Assembly (NCBI GenBank): GCA_022843905.1
Contig: JALHMT010000049.1
Location: 1-40,134, forward strand
Reading direction: 5' to 3'
DNA length: 40,134 nucleotides
Origin: Rubrivivax sp.
Lineage (GTDB): Bacteria > Pseudomonadota > Gammaproteobacteria > Burkholderiales > Burkholderiaceae_C
The notes under the pieces: model-generated
The model's input: the letters and a program-made list of their open reading frames with translations, nothing else
What the model was told of the DNA's origin: nothing
The model's database searches: none
Position numbers and translations under genes: made by a program
In this document: positions 26,003 through 34,204 of the stretch, in pieces
Numbering within the stretch: position 1 is the stretch's first letter
Layout of the letters: each line of letters opens with the position of its first letter

Positions 26003-27361
26003 TCAGCGCGCGGCCGTGGGCAGCGCAAGCGCATCCATCCAGTGTCGCGTGTGCGGCGTCAGCGGCTTGGCCATCCGGCGCTCGTTGAGCACGGCGCGCC
26101 CGAGGGCCGGATGGCCGCCCTGCGCGGCCGCAGCCATCAACGACAGGTCGATGACGTCGCGCTGCGCGTGGCTGCCGCCGAAGCGCTGCGCCAGGCCACG
26201 CACGCCGTAGATCGTGTCGGCTGCCAGTTCGGCCTCACCGCGCGAGAGCGCCAGCAGCCCGCGCATCAGCGGCAGGCCGACCTCGCGCGCCATGGCATGG
26301 TTGGCGCGCCGGGCATCGTCGGGCTGCATGGCGCGCGCGGCGCAGCGCGACACCCAGGCTTCGGCCTGGGACAGGCGACCGGCCGCCAGCAGCGTCATCA
26401 CCAGGTGCACGTCGTTGAAGGCGTAGTAGCCGACGCTGGCCTCGTCCACCGCCCAGCCGTCCAGCAGCGACGTGGCCAGCGCCGAGACGTCCTGTCCCAG
26501 CAGGTGCAGACGCCACAGCATGGCCGCGGCGTCCACGCGCTGAAGCGTGATCTGCAGGGCGTCGCCGCTGAGGTGGCTGTCGATCAGGCGCAGCACGCCG
26601 GGCAGGTCCAGGCCCTCCAGCCGGAACAGCGCCTTGTGCCACCACAGGTGACCGGCGAAGCCGTTGCCTTCGGCCCATTGCGGCTGGTGCAAGCGCAGCC
26701 AGGCCGCACCCTCGTCGAAGCGGCCCTGCATCTCCATGACATGCGCCACCGCGTGCACGGCCCAGGGTCCGCGCGGGTCGGCGGCCAGTGCCGCGCGGCC
26801 CGCGTCCTCGGCCTGCGGATAAAGGTTGCACTCCTCCAGGCCGAAGGCGTACAGGCCCATCACGTAGGGGTGCAGAGGGTCGTTGCCGTCCCATTCGGGC
26901 AGCGCGCGCGCAGGGCGCTGGCGCAGCTGCACGGCGTCGCCGCGGTAGAAGTCCCACAGGTGAGCCCATTGAAGCGCCAGCGCATCGCGCGGATGCTCGG
27001 TGATGATCTGATCCCAGGCGCGACAGGCGGCGTGCCAGCGGCCGTCCAGCACGGCCTGCACGGCTTCGAGGTGGCCGCGCTCGCGCGACGGTGCGCCGTC
27101 GACCAGCGTGCGCGCGGTGGCCAGGTGAGCGGCGGCTTCCGTGACCAGGCCAGGCTCGGTCAGGCTCAGCAGAAAGCCGGCCTTCATGGTGTGCGGCAGG
27201 GCCCAGGCCGGATCGGCAGCGATGGCGGTGTCGAGATCGGCCAGCGGCACGTCGTAGAACGACATCATGCGCCACGTCGCACGCTCGACCGCATCGCGTG
27301 CGGCGGGCTCGTGGCTGCCGGAGGGGCAAGCGCGGCAGTCGGCGGCTTGAGCGGCTGGCAT
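26003..27361 (-). CDS. TTC38-like tetratricopeptide repeat protein
   Basis: A 452-residue all-helical protein resembling TTC38: conserved DPAWALPHTMKAGFLL, HPRDALALQWAHLWDFYRGD, HPYVMGLYAFGLEECNLY and WAVHAVAHVMEMQGRFDEG. The region around AHVMEMQGR and GNGFAGHLWWHKAL contains conserved histidines, as in the family. No signal or membrane segment is present. It is presumably a cytoplasmic scaffold or enzyme of unknown role. Four Cys lie in the first 15 residues or in the middle part, without a clear metal motif. It ends 9 bases before the DUF1992 gene and probably shares its transcript. Confidence 0.83.
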   Translation of the reverse strand: MPAAQAADCRACPSGSHEPAARDAVERATWRMMSFYDVPLADLDTAIAADPAWALPHTMKAGFLLSLTEPGLVTEAAAHLATARTLVDGAPSRERGHLEAVQAVLDGRWHAACRAWDQIITEHPRDALALQWAHLWDFYRGDAVQLRQRPARALPEWDGNDPLHPYVMGLYAFGLEECNLYPQAEDAGRAALAADPRGPWAVHAVAHVMEMQGRFDEGAAWLRLHQPQWAEGNGFAGHLWWHKALFRLEGLDLPGVLRLIDSHLSGDALQITLQRVDAAAMLWRLHLLGQDVSALATSLLDGWAVDEASVGYYAFNDVHLVMTLLAAGRLSQAEAWVSRCAARAMQPDDARRANHAMAREVGLPLMRGLLALSRGEAELAADTIYGVRGLAQRFGGSHAQRDVIDLSLMAAAAQGGHPALGRAVLNERRMAKPLTPHTRHWMDALALPTAAR

Positions 27362-27415
27362 GGCGCGACTGTAGCGCGCTGCGCGGCGGCCCTTCCCGCC
27401 GGCGACCGCCTGCGC

Positions 27416-28807
27416 TCAGCGCGGCGGCTGCGGCCAGGGCCGCGGCGCGGGCCGCATCTGTTCCCAGGCGCGGGCCATGCGCATCACGCCCAGGTCGTCG
27501 TGGCGGCGCCCGGTGATCTGCAGGCCGATGGGCAGGCCGCCCGCGGTGTGGCCGCAGTCGACGCTGGCCGAGGGCTGCTCGCTCATGTTGTAGGGCAGCG
27601 TGAAGGCGATGTGCTCGAAGGGCTTGAGCGGGTCGTTGATGGGGCTGGCCCACTCCGCCGGGTAGCTGGGCACCGGGCTCACGGGCGACAGCACGAAGTC
27701 GAAGGGCTGATGCGCCGCGACGGCGGCCTCGCGCATCACGCCCATCTGGCTGAAGCCGTGGAAAACTTCGGGCCCGCTGAGCGTGGCGCCGCTGGCCACC
27801 CACTGGCGGATGTAGGGCAGCACCTTGTCCTGTTTCGCGGGCGGCAGCGCCGACAGGTCGAGCCAGGAGCGCATGCGCCAGAAGCGATCCATGCCGTCGG
27901 CCATGGCACGCGTCATGAAGGGCTTCATGGGCTCGACGACGGCGCCGGCGGCCTCGAAGGCGCGTGCCGCCGCCTGCACCGCGGCAGCCGTCTCGGGCGC
28001 CACGGCCAGGCCCCAGCCGGCGTCCATCATCAGGCCGATCTTCAGGCCACGCACATCGAGGTGCAGGTCGGTCCAGGCGATGTCCTGCGGCGGCAGCGCC
28101 ATGCTGTCGCGCCAGTCGGGCCTGGCCAGATGCACCATCATCAGGGCCGAGTCCATCACCGTGCGCGTCATCGGCCCGGCCACGCGGCCGTAGTAGGGTG
28201 GCTTGATGGGAATGCGACCCAGGCTGGGCTTGAGGCCGAACACGCCGCACCAGCCGGCCGGCAGCCGCACCGAGCCGCCGATGTCGGTGCCGATGTGCAG
28301 CGGCCCGTAGCCTGCCGCCGCTGCGGCACCCGCGCCGGCGCTGCTGCCGCCGGGGTTCATGCGCAGGTCCCAGGGATTGCGCGCCAGCTTGTGGAAGCTC
28401 GACAGGCCCGAGGACAGCATGCCGTAGTCGGGCATCGTCGTCTTGCCCAGGAAGACGCAGCCGGCCTCGCGCAGGCGTGCGGCCGGCGGGGCGTCGTCCG
28501 CCAGCGGCACCAGATCGGTGGCCGCCGTGCCCGCAGGCATGGGCACGCCGCGCGTGGCGATGTTCTCCTTGATCGTGACGGGCACGCCGTCGATGTCGGA
28601 CAGCGGCGCGCCGCGCTGCCAGCGCGCTTCCGACTCGCGCGCCATCGCCAGCGCGCCTTCGGGATCGTAGGCATAGGTGGCGCACAGCGCGGGCTCCCAG
28701 CGCGCGATGTGCGCGATGACGCCCTGCGCCACGTCCACCGGCGACAGCTCGCGCTTCCGGTAGGCCGCGCCCAGTTCGGCGGCCGACAGCTCGTGCACCG
28801 CCGCCAT
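27416..28807 (-). CDS. Amidase (amidase-signature family)
   Basis: A 463-residue amidase-signature hydrolase with the complete Ser-cisSer-Lys triad: K80 (PVTIKENIA), S155 (NPGGSSAGAG) and nucleophile S179 (GTDIGGSVR). It would hydrolyse a C-N bond of an amide or a small peptide-like substrate in the cytoplasm. The ATG overlaps the stop of the solute-binding protein gene (TGATG at 28805-28809), so translation is coupled. The context suggests it acts on whatever the ABC importer brings in. GatA is the alternative family member, but no gatB or gatC is nearby and the transporter link argues for a catabolic amidase. Confidence 0.9.
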   Translation of the reverse strand: MAAVHELSAAELGAAYRKRELSPVDVAQGVIAHIARWEPALCATYAYDPEGALAMARESEARWQRGAPLSDIDGVPVTIKENIATRGVPMPAGTAATDLVPLADDAPPAARLREAGCVFLGKTTMPDYGMLSSGLSSFHKLARNPWDLRMNPGGSSAGAGAAAAAGYGPLHIGTDIGGSVRLPAGWCGVFGLKPSLGRIPIKPPYYGRVAGPMTRTVMDSALMMVHLARPDWRDSMALPPQDIAWTDLHLDVRGLKIGLMMDAGWGLAVAPETAAAVQAAARAFEAAGAVVEPMKPFMTRAMADGMDRFWRMRSWLDLSALPPAKQDKVLPYIRQWVASGATLSGPEVFHGFSQMGVMREAAVAAHQPFDFVLSPVSPVPSYPAEWASPINDPLKPFEHIAFTLPYNMSEQPSASVDCGHTAGGLPIGLQITGRRHDDLGVMRMARAWEQMRPAPRPWPQPPR

Positions 28808-30306
28808 CAGGCGCCCCAGCTCACGGCGGCCATGTCGTTGGCGAAGATGGGGGAGCTGGCCCACAGGCCCTTCAGCCCGCGCCTGGACACCGCCACCTGG
28901 GCCGGGTTCCAGATGAAGACGTTGACGGCGTCTTCGGCCAGCGTGCGCTGCAGGGACTGGAACAGCGTGCTGCGCGCGCGCGCATCGCTGGTGCTGGCCA
29001 GCGATGCCACGAGGTTGCGGAACTTGGCGCTGTCGTAGCCGAAGTAGTACTTCGGGTCGGCATAGGCCGTGGCGAAGTCCAGCGGCTCGACGTGGTTGAT
29101 GATGGTGAGGTCGAAGTTGCCCTTGAAGGGGCCCGCCAGCCACTGCGCCCACTCGACGTTCTCGATCTTCGCGTTGACGCCCACCTTGGCCAGCATGGCG
29201 GCGATGATCTCGCCGCCCTTGCGCGCGTACTGCGGCGGCGGCAGCGTGAGCGTGACGTTCAGCGGCGTGGCGACGCCGGCTTCCTTCAGCAGCGCCTTGG
29301 CCTTCTCGGGGTCGTACGGGTACATCGACGTGAGGTCGATGTAGCCGGCGTCGGTCGGCGCGAAGTGGCTGCCGATGGGCTGGCCCAGGCCTTCCTGCGC
29401 GCCCTGGATGAAGGCCTTGCGGTCGATGGCATGCGTGAGCGCGCGCCGCACGCGCACGTCGTCGAAGGGCTTCTTGCGGTTGTTGATGGACATGATGCCC
29501 TTGCCCGCCGTGCTGCCCACCTCGACCGTGAAACGCTTGTCGCGGCGAAACTGTTCCAGCGCCTGCAGCGCGCCGAAGCGCGGCATGCCGTCGATGTCGC
29601 CGGCCAGCAGCGCGGCCACCTGGGCTGCGGGGTCGTTGATGAAGCGGAACACCACGCGCTTGAGCTTCACCGACGCGGCGTTGCGGTGGCCGTCCCACTT
29701 GGCCAGCGTGACCGAGGAGCCGCGCGCCCAGTTCTCCACCGTGAAGGGGCCCGTGCCGACCGGCTTGCTGGCCGCCGTGGCCACGCTGTTGGGATGCAGG
29801 ATGACGGCGGTGTTCTCGCCCAGCCGGAAGGGCAGCGTGGCGTCGGCGTTGTTGAGCACCAGGATCACCGTGTGCGGATCGACCACGGCCACGCGCGAGA
29901 CGTTCTCGAACACCGCCTTCTTGGCCTTGTTGGTGCTGCCCTCGGCGCGCGCGCGCTCGAAGCTGAACTTCACGGCGTTGGCGTCGAAGTCGGCGCCGTC
30001 GGAGAACTTCACGCCGCGCCTGAGCTTGAAGGTGTAGGTCTTGCCGTCGGGCGCCAGCGCCCAGCTCTCGGCCAGCAGCGGCGAGACCTGGCCGTCGACG
30101 CCGATCTTCGTGAGGCCCTCGAGCACGTTGTAGTGCACGATCTCGCCGATGGAGGCGGCCGCGCCCGAGGTCGGGTCCAGGCCCGGCGGCTCGAGCACCA
30201 TGCCGAGGATGGCGCTGTCCTTGCGCGTCTGCGCCAGGGCGGTGCCGGCAGGCAGGGCGGCCGATGCGGCCAGCAGGGTGTTGAAGGTGCGGCGTTGAAG
30301 GGTCAT
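28807..30306 (-). CDS. Peptide-type ABC transporter substrate-binding protein (family 5)
   Basis: A 499-residue SBP_bac_5 protein with a signal peptide that carries a Tat-like motif (QRRTFNTLLAAS), cleaved near ALA25/Q26. Family features are PPGLDPTSG, LLAESWALAPDGKTYTFKLR, GVKFSDG, VGTGPFTVENW and RVRRALTHAIDRKAF. It belongs to the cluster that binds peptides, opines or glutathione-like molecules. The gene order here is ATPase, ATPase, binding protein, amidase, all on the minus strand. No permease genes are included; a DppC-type permease end is found at the right edge of the window. Confidence 0.92.
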   Translation of the reverse strand: MTLQRRTFNTLLAASAALPAGTALAQTRKDSAILGMVLEPPGLDPTSGAAASIGEIVHYNVLEGLTKIGVDGQVSPLLAESWALAPDGKTYTFKLRRGVKFSDGADFDANAVKFSFERARAEGSTNKAKKAVFENVSRVAVVDPHTVILVLNNADATLPFRLGENTAVILHPNSVATAASKPVGTGPFTVENWARGSSVTLAKWDGHRNAASVKLKRVVFRFINDPAAQVAALLAGDIDGMPRFGALQALEQFRRDKRFTVEVGSTAGKGIMSINNRKKPFDDVRVRRALTHAIDRKAFIQGAQEGLGQPIGSHFAPTDAGYIDLTSMYPYDPEKAKALLKEAGVATPLNVTLTLPPPQYARKGGEIIAAMLAKVGVNAKIENVEWAQWLAGPFKGNFDLTIINHVEPLDFATAYADPKYYFGYDSAKFRNLVASLASTSDARARSTLFQSLQRTLAEDAVNVFIWNPAQVAVSRRGLKGLWASSPIFANDMAAVSWGA

Positions 30307-30340
30307 GGGGCTTCTCCTGGTGAACTGGGCGTCACGGATC

Positions 30341-31150
30341 TCAAAGGGCGACCGGCGCGGGGCGCAGGCCAGGCACGGCGGCCAGCAGCCGCTGCGTGTA
30401 CGGGTGTTCCGGGGCCTGGAACAGGCGCTCGGGCGTGCCCTGTTCGACGATCCTGCCCCGGTGCAGCACGATGACTTCGTCGCACACCATGTCCACCACC
30501 GCGAGGTCGTGGCTGATGAAGAGGTAGGTCACGCCGTAGCGGTCCTGCAGGTCCTGCATCAGGTTCAGCACCTGGGCCTGCACCGAGACGTCGAGCGCGC
30601 TGACGGGTTCGTCGGCGACGATCAGCTTGGGCCGCGTGATGAGCGCGCGCGCGATGGCGATGCGCTGGCGCTGGCCGCCGCTGAATTCGTGCGGGTACTT
30701 GTCGAGGTCGCTGGCGCGCAGGCCCACGGCGTCCAGCGCCTCGGCGGCGCGCTCGCGCTGCTCGGCGCGCGGCGCACCGTGCAGCACGGCCAGCGGCTCG
30801 GCCACCGTCTGCAGCACCTTGCGCCGCGGGTCGAGCGAACCGTAGGGGTCCTGGAAGACCATCTGCAGCCCGGCGCGCGCGCGGCGCAGCGCCTCGGGCG
30901 ACAGCGCATGCAGGTCCTGGCCGTCGAACATCACGCGGCCGCTGGTGGGCGGTTCGAGCGCCATCACCAGACGCGCCAGCGTGCTCTTGCCCGAGCCCGA
31001 CTCGCCCACCACGCCCAGGCTGCGGCCGGCCTGCAGGCTGAAGCTGATGCCGTCGACCGCGCGCACCAGCGGCGGCGCGGCCAGCAGGTGTTCGCGCGGC
31101 AGGCGGTACTGCCGGGTGAGGTCGGTGACCTGGAGCAGGGGGGCGGTCAT
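30341..31150 (-). CDS. Oligopeptide-type ABC transporter ATPase (DppF/OppF-like)
   Basis: A 269-residue ATPase with Walker A GESGSGKST, Q-loop MVFQDPYGSLDPR, signature FSGGQRQRIAIARAL, Walker B LIVADEPVSALD and the switch His in FISHDLAVV. The DPYGSLDPR segment and length are typical of the F subunit of dipeptide/oligopeptide importers. Its ATG overlaps the stop of the D-type ATPase as ATGA (31147-31150). The C-terminal cysteine motif often found in Opp/Dpp ATPases is missing, as in many short F subunits. It is followed by the binding-protein gene after 34 bp. Confidence 0.93.
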   Translation of the reverse strand: MTAPLLQVTDLTRQYRLPREHLLAAPPLVRAVDGISFSLQAGRSLGVVGESGSGKSTLARLVMALEPPTSGRVMFDGQDLHALSPEALRRARAGLQMVFQDPYGSLDPRRKVLQTVAEPLAVLHGAPRAEQRERAAEALDAVGLRASDLDKYPHEFSGGQRQRIAIARALITRPKLIVADEPVSALDVSVQAQVLNLMQDLQDRYGVTYLFISHDLAVVDMVCDEVIVLHRGRIVEQGTPERLFQAPEHPYTQRLLAAVPGLRPAPVAL

Positions 31151-32211
31151 GGCGAGGCCTCAACGGCCGCCGTGCCGGCGGCGATGACAGCCGAGAACAC
31201 ACCGGCCTGCGCATCGGCCGTCGTCACGTCGACGCGGATGCAGCGCGCATGGTGGTCGGGGCCGACCTCGACGGCGGTCGGCAGCGCATCGCGGCAGGCC
31301 TCGATGACCAGCGGGCAGCGATCGGCAAAAGGACAGCCGGCGGGCATGTCGGCCAGTTCCGGCACGCGGCCGGGGATGGTGGCCAGACGCGCGCCGCGCC
31401 GTCCGCCGCCCGGCGCAGCCTCACGCCGCAGGCCCAGCCGCGGCCGCGCCGCATAGAGCCCGCGCGTGTAAGGGTGCGCCAGCCGCGCGAAGACGTCCGC
31501 GGTGGGGCCGCTCTCGACCACGGTGCCGCCGTACATCACCAGCAGACGCTGCACGGTGTCGGCCATCACGCCCAGGTCGTGGCTGATGAGCAGCAGGCCC
31601 ATGCCGTCCTCGCGCACCAGTTCCTGGATGAGGTCGAGCACCTCGCGCTGGATGGTGACGTCCAGCGCCGTGGTGGGCTCGTCGGCGATCAGCAGGTCGG
31701 GCCCGCAGGCCAGCGCGATGGCGATGACCACGCGCTGGCGCTGGCCGCCGGAGAGCTGGTGAGGGTAGGCGTCGAGCCGCTTCTGCGGCTCGGGCAGCTG
31801 CACGCGCTGCAGCAGCCGCAGCGCCTCGGCGCGCGCCGAGGTACCGGTCAGACCCTTGTGCAGGCGCAGCGATTCACCGATCTGCCGGCCCACCGTGTGC
31901 AGCGGGTTCAGCGCCGTCATCGGCTCCTGGAAGACCATGCCGATGCGGTCGCCACGCAGCCGGCAGTAGTCGTCTTCGGGCAGGGTGGCGAGTTCGGTGC
32001 CTTCGAACCGCATCGAGCCGGCGATGCGGGCGCCTTCGGGCAACAGGCCCATCAGCGCCAGCGCGGTGATCGACTTGCCGCAGCCCGACTCGCCGATCAG
32101 GCCCAGCGTCTGCCCGCGCTCGAGCGAAAAGCTGACACCGCGCAACGCATCGGCCGGGCCGCGAGCGGTGTTCAGGGTGACGCGCAGGTCCTTGACTTCG
32201 AGCAGGCTCAA
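31147..32211 (-). CDS. Oligopeptide-type ABC transporter ATPase (DppD/OppD-like)
   Basis: A 354-residue ATPase with Walker A GESGCGKS, Q-loop MVFQEPMTALNP, signature LSGGQRQRVVIAIAL, Walker B LLIADEPTTALD and switch SHDLGVM. The C-terminal extension has the CPFADRCP...C cysteine cluster of Opp/Dpp subunits. It begins with TTG at 32209-32211 (SLLEVKDLRV follows), with no in-frame ATG or GTG close upstream and no clear Shine-Dalgarno sequence. This unusual start is next to the edge of the block that seems to separate it from its permeases. It is translationally coupled to the F-type ATPase by an ATGA overlap. Confidence 0.92.
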   Translation of the reverse strand: MSLLEVKDLRVTLNTARGPADALRGVSFSLERGQTLGLIGESGCGKSITALALMGLLPEGARIAGSMRFEGTELATLPEDDYCRLRGDRIGMVFQEPMTALNPLHTVGRQIGESLRLHKGLTGTSARAEALRLLQRVQLPEPQKRLDAYPHQLSGGQRQRVVIAIALACGPDLLIADEPTTALDVTIQREVLDLIQELVREDGMGLLLISHDLGVMADTVQRLLVMYGGTVVESGPTADVFARLAHPYTRGLYAARPRLGLRREAAPGGGRRGARLATIPGRVPELADMPAGCPFADRCPLVIEACRDALPTAVEVGPDHHARCIRVDVTTADAQAGVFSAVIAAGTAAVEASP

Positions 32212-32324
32212 GTGGGGCGGGGGTTGGGAGGCGTCTCGTGACGATATCGCCTTTCCGCGCCCTTCCGCGCCATGCCCTTGCGGGGCCGCGCCGCCTGCCC
32301 TGCTCGGGGCGCGTCAAGGCCCCG

Positions 32325-33077
32325 TCAGGCGCGGCGGCGCCCCGCGCCCGGAAGCATCAACCAGGCGCCCAGGGCCATCATCCAGAAGCTGAGCACCGAG
32401 ACGACCAGGGCCACCGACGGTTCGGGCGCCAGGCGCAAGGCGGGCAGCAGCATGGCCGCCAGCAGCGCGGCCGACACGCCGGCCCACGCACCCAGCCACA
32501 GCGGCAGCAGCCTGCCGCGCAAGGCACCGAAGGCCAGCACCGCCATCGCCGCACCCATGAAGAGGCCGACGCCCAGCAGCTCGCCGATGCCGCCGCCATA
32601 GGCGTTGACGGCGTCGAACAGTCGCTCGATGTGCACGCGGGTGGCGGGGTCGGCCCCGGCATGGGCCGCCGCCAGCGCAGGCATCACCGTCAGCCAGCGC
32701 AGGATGCCGATGCAGCGCGCCAGCGCCGACAGCGCGGCGAAGGCCGCCACGGTGGCGGCCAGCGGCTGGTGCAGACCGCCGAAGAGACGTGCCGCCAGCC
32801 ACACCATCAAGGGCGCGATCAGCAGCGAGTACAGCAGGTAGACGCCGTAGCCCCAGGCCACCGCGTCGGGCTGGGCGTGGATGGCCGCGAGCTGCTGCGC
32901 CGCCGGGTTGTCCAGCGAGGCCGGCCAGCCGATGGCCGGGCCGAGGATGGCCATCGGCGCCAGCGAGAGCAGGCCTTCGGCGACCAGCAGCGCACCGAGC
33001 CAGCGGCCCGAGGATCGTGGGGCCGCGGCGGGCAGGGGCTGGAAGGCCGGCGCGTCGGCCGAGGTCAGGGTGGACAT
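32325..33077 (-). CDS. Polytopic membrane protein, DUF4386-like
   Basis: A 250-residue protein with about six hydrophobic helices (GALLVAEGLLSLAPMAILG, YGVYLLYSLLIAPLMVWLA, GELLGVGLFMGAAMAVLAFG, LGAWAGVSAALLAAMLLPAL and others). The layout resembles DUF4386, but the identification is soft. AAGGAG precedes ATG 33075-33077 at a good distance. It lies 37 bases downstream of the NAD(P)-binding gene on the same strand and probably shares its promoter and LysR control. The role is unknown. Confidence 0.6.
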   Translation of the reverse strand: MSTLTSADAPAFQPLPAAAPRSSGRWLGALLVAEGLLSLAPMAILGPAIGWPASLDNPAAQQLAAIHAQPDAVAWGYGVYLLYSLLIAPLMVWLAARLFGGLHQPLAATVAAFAALSALARCIGILRWLTVMPALAAAHAGADPATRVHIERLFDAVNAYGGGIGELLGVGLFMGAAMAVLAFGALRGRLLPLWLGAWAGVSAALLAAMLLPALRLAPEPSVALVVSVLSFWMMALGAWLMLPGAGRRRA

Positions 33078-33114
33078 GGCGTTCTCCTTGGACGGACAGG
33101 GTGGGTGCGGCCGT

Positions 33115-34101
33115 TCAGGCCGCATGAGCCGGGGCGGCAGACGCCGCGGCCAGGCCGAGTTCGATCAGCGAACGGCGCAGCGCCTCGGGCAGCGACGTGC
33201 TGGGCAGCGGGCCGACGCGCCGCGCCAGGGCACGGCCGTCCAGCGCATGCGGCACGCGCCACAGGTAGGCCATCTCGGCCAGGCCGCGCCAGGCTGGCAC
33301 GAAGAGGGCGCCCAGCCGGATCAGCGGCCAGGGCAGGCTGCCGTGGCGAAAGCCCCCGGCCCGCGCGATGCCGAGCGCTGCCGTGGCATCTTCCAGCGCG
33401 GCCAGCAACTCCCGGCCGGTGAGCGTCGTTCCCGCGAAGTGCAGACGTTCGACGCCCGGCGCGGCAGCAGGCTGTCGCGCCACGGCCACGAAGGCGCGCG
33501 CCAGGTCGGGCAGGTAGGCCCAGGCGTGCGGCAGATCGAGCGGGCCGGGATAGACCAGCCTGCCTCGAGCGAGGTCCTTCACGATCGCCTGGTCGAGCCA
33601 GCTGCCGGTACCCGCACCGAAGAAGTCGCCGGCGCGGATGACCACGCTCCTGAGACCCTGCGACGAACGTGCGGCCATCTCGGCTTCCAGGTCGCGGCGG
33701 ATGCGCCCCTTGGAGCTGCTCGGGCGCTCGGGCGTGCTCTCGTCCAGCAGCGCAGGCATGCTCTGGCCGAAGTTGTAGACATTGCCGGGCAGCATGAACA
33801 GCGCCCCCAGCCGCAACGCGATGTCCATGCCCTGGCGCGCGGCGGGCAGCGCCTGCGCTTCCCAGTCGCCATAGGGCGGATTGACGGCGTGCACGACGAC
33901 GCTGGCACCGGCCGCGTGCACGGCGACGTCGGCGGTGTCCTGCAGGCCGATGACCAGGGCGTGCGCGCCCGGCGGCAGCACCGCTGCAGGTGCCCGGCGC
34001 ATCTGCGCCAGCACCCGCCAGCCGGCATCGGCGAAGGCCTGCACGGCGGCGGCGCCGAAGCGGCCGGTGGCGCCGAGGATCAGAACGGTGGGCTGGCTCA
34101 T
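33115..34101 (-). CDS. NAD(P)-binding protein, NAD-dependent epimerase/dehydratase-like
   Basis: A 328-residue protein with an N-terminal Rossmann fold (VLILGATGRFGAAAV, GxxGxxG at 10-16) of the atypical/extended SDR type. The middle has NVYNFGQSMPALLDESTPER and SVVIRAGDFFGAG, as in NAD-dependent epimerases. The usual YxxxK catalytic pair is not obvious (the position reads NVYNFG, then KGRIRRDLE), so oxidoreductase activity is uncertain. It is divergent from a LysR regulator with only 91 bp between starts, so regulation by that LysR is likely. A membrane protein gene follows in the same transcript. Confidence 0.75.
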   Translation of the reverse strand: MSQPTVLILGATGRFGAAAVQAFADAGWRVLAQMRRAPAAVLPPGAHALVIGLQDTADVAVHAAGASVVVHAVNPPYGDWEAQALPAARQGMDIALRLGALFMLPGNVYNFGQSMPALLDESTPERPSSSKGRIRRDLEAEMAARSSQGLRSVVIRAGDFFGAGTGSWLDQAIVKDLARGRLVYPGPLDLPHAWAYLPDLARAFVAVARQPAAAPGVERLHFAGTTLTGRELLAALEDATAALGIARAGGFRHGSLPWPLIRLGALFVPAWRGLAEMAYLWRVPHALDGRALARRVGPLPSTSLPEALRRSLIELGLAAASAAPAHAA

Positions 34102-34157
34102 GCGGAGTTCCTGGAAGTCGAGGAAGCCAGTGTCGGCGCCGGACGACCATGCGGCAA

Positions 34158-34204
34158 TTGCCGATGTCGTCATGCGAGCTATACATTTCCGTATGACGAC
34201 ATCG
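34158..34204. promoter_or_regulatory. Divergent SDR/LysR promoter with a 12-bp inverted repeat
   Basis: Perfect arms CGATGTCGTCAT (34162-34173) and ATGACGACATCG (34193-34204), 19 bases apart. The right arm begins exactly at the LysR ATG. Between the arms is TATACA (34180-34185), a likely -10, with TTGCCG (34158-34163) as -35 at 16 bp. Transcription would start at or beside the ATG. On the minus strand TTCGAT and TATAGC, 17 bp apart, could serve the SDR gene. Confidence 0.6.
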
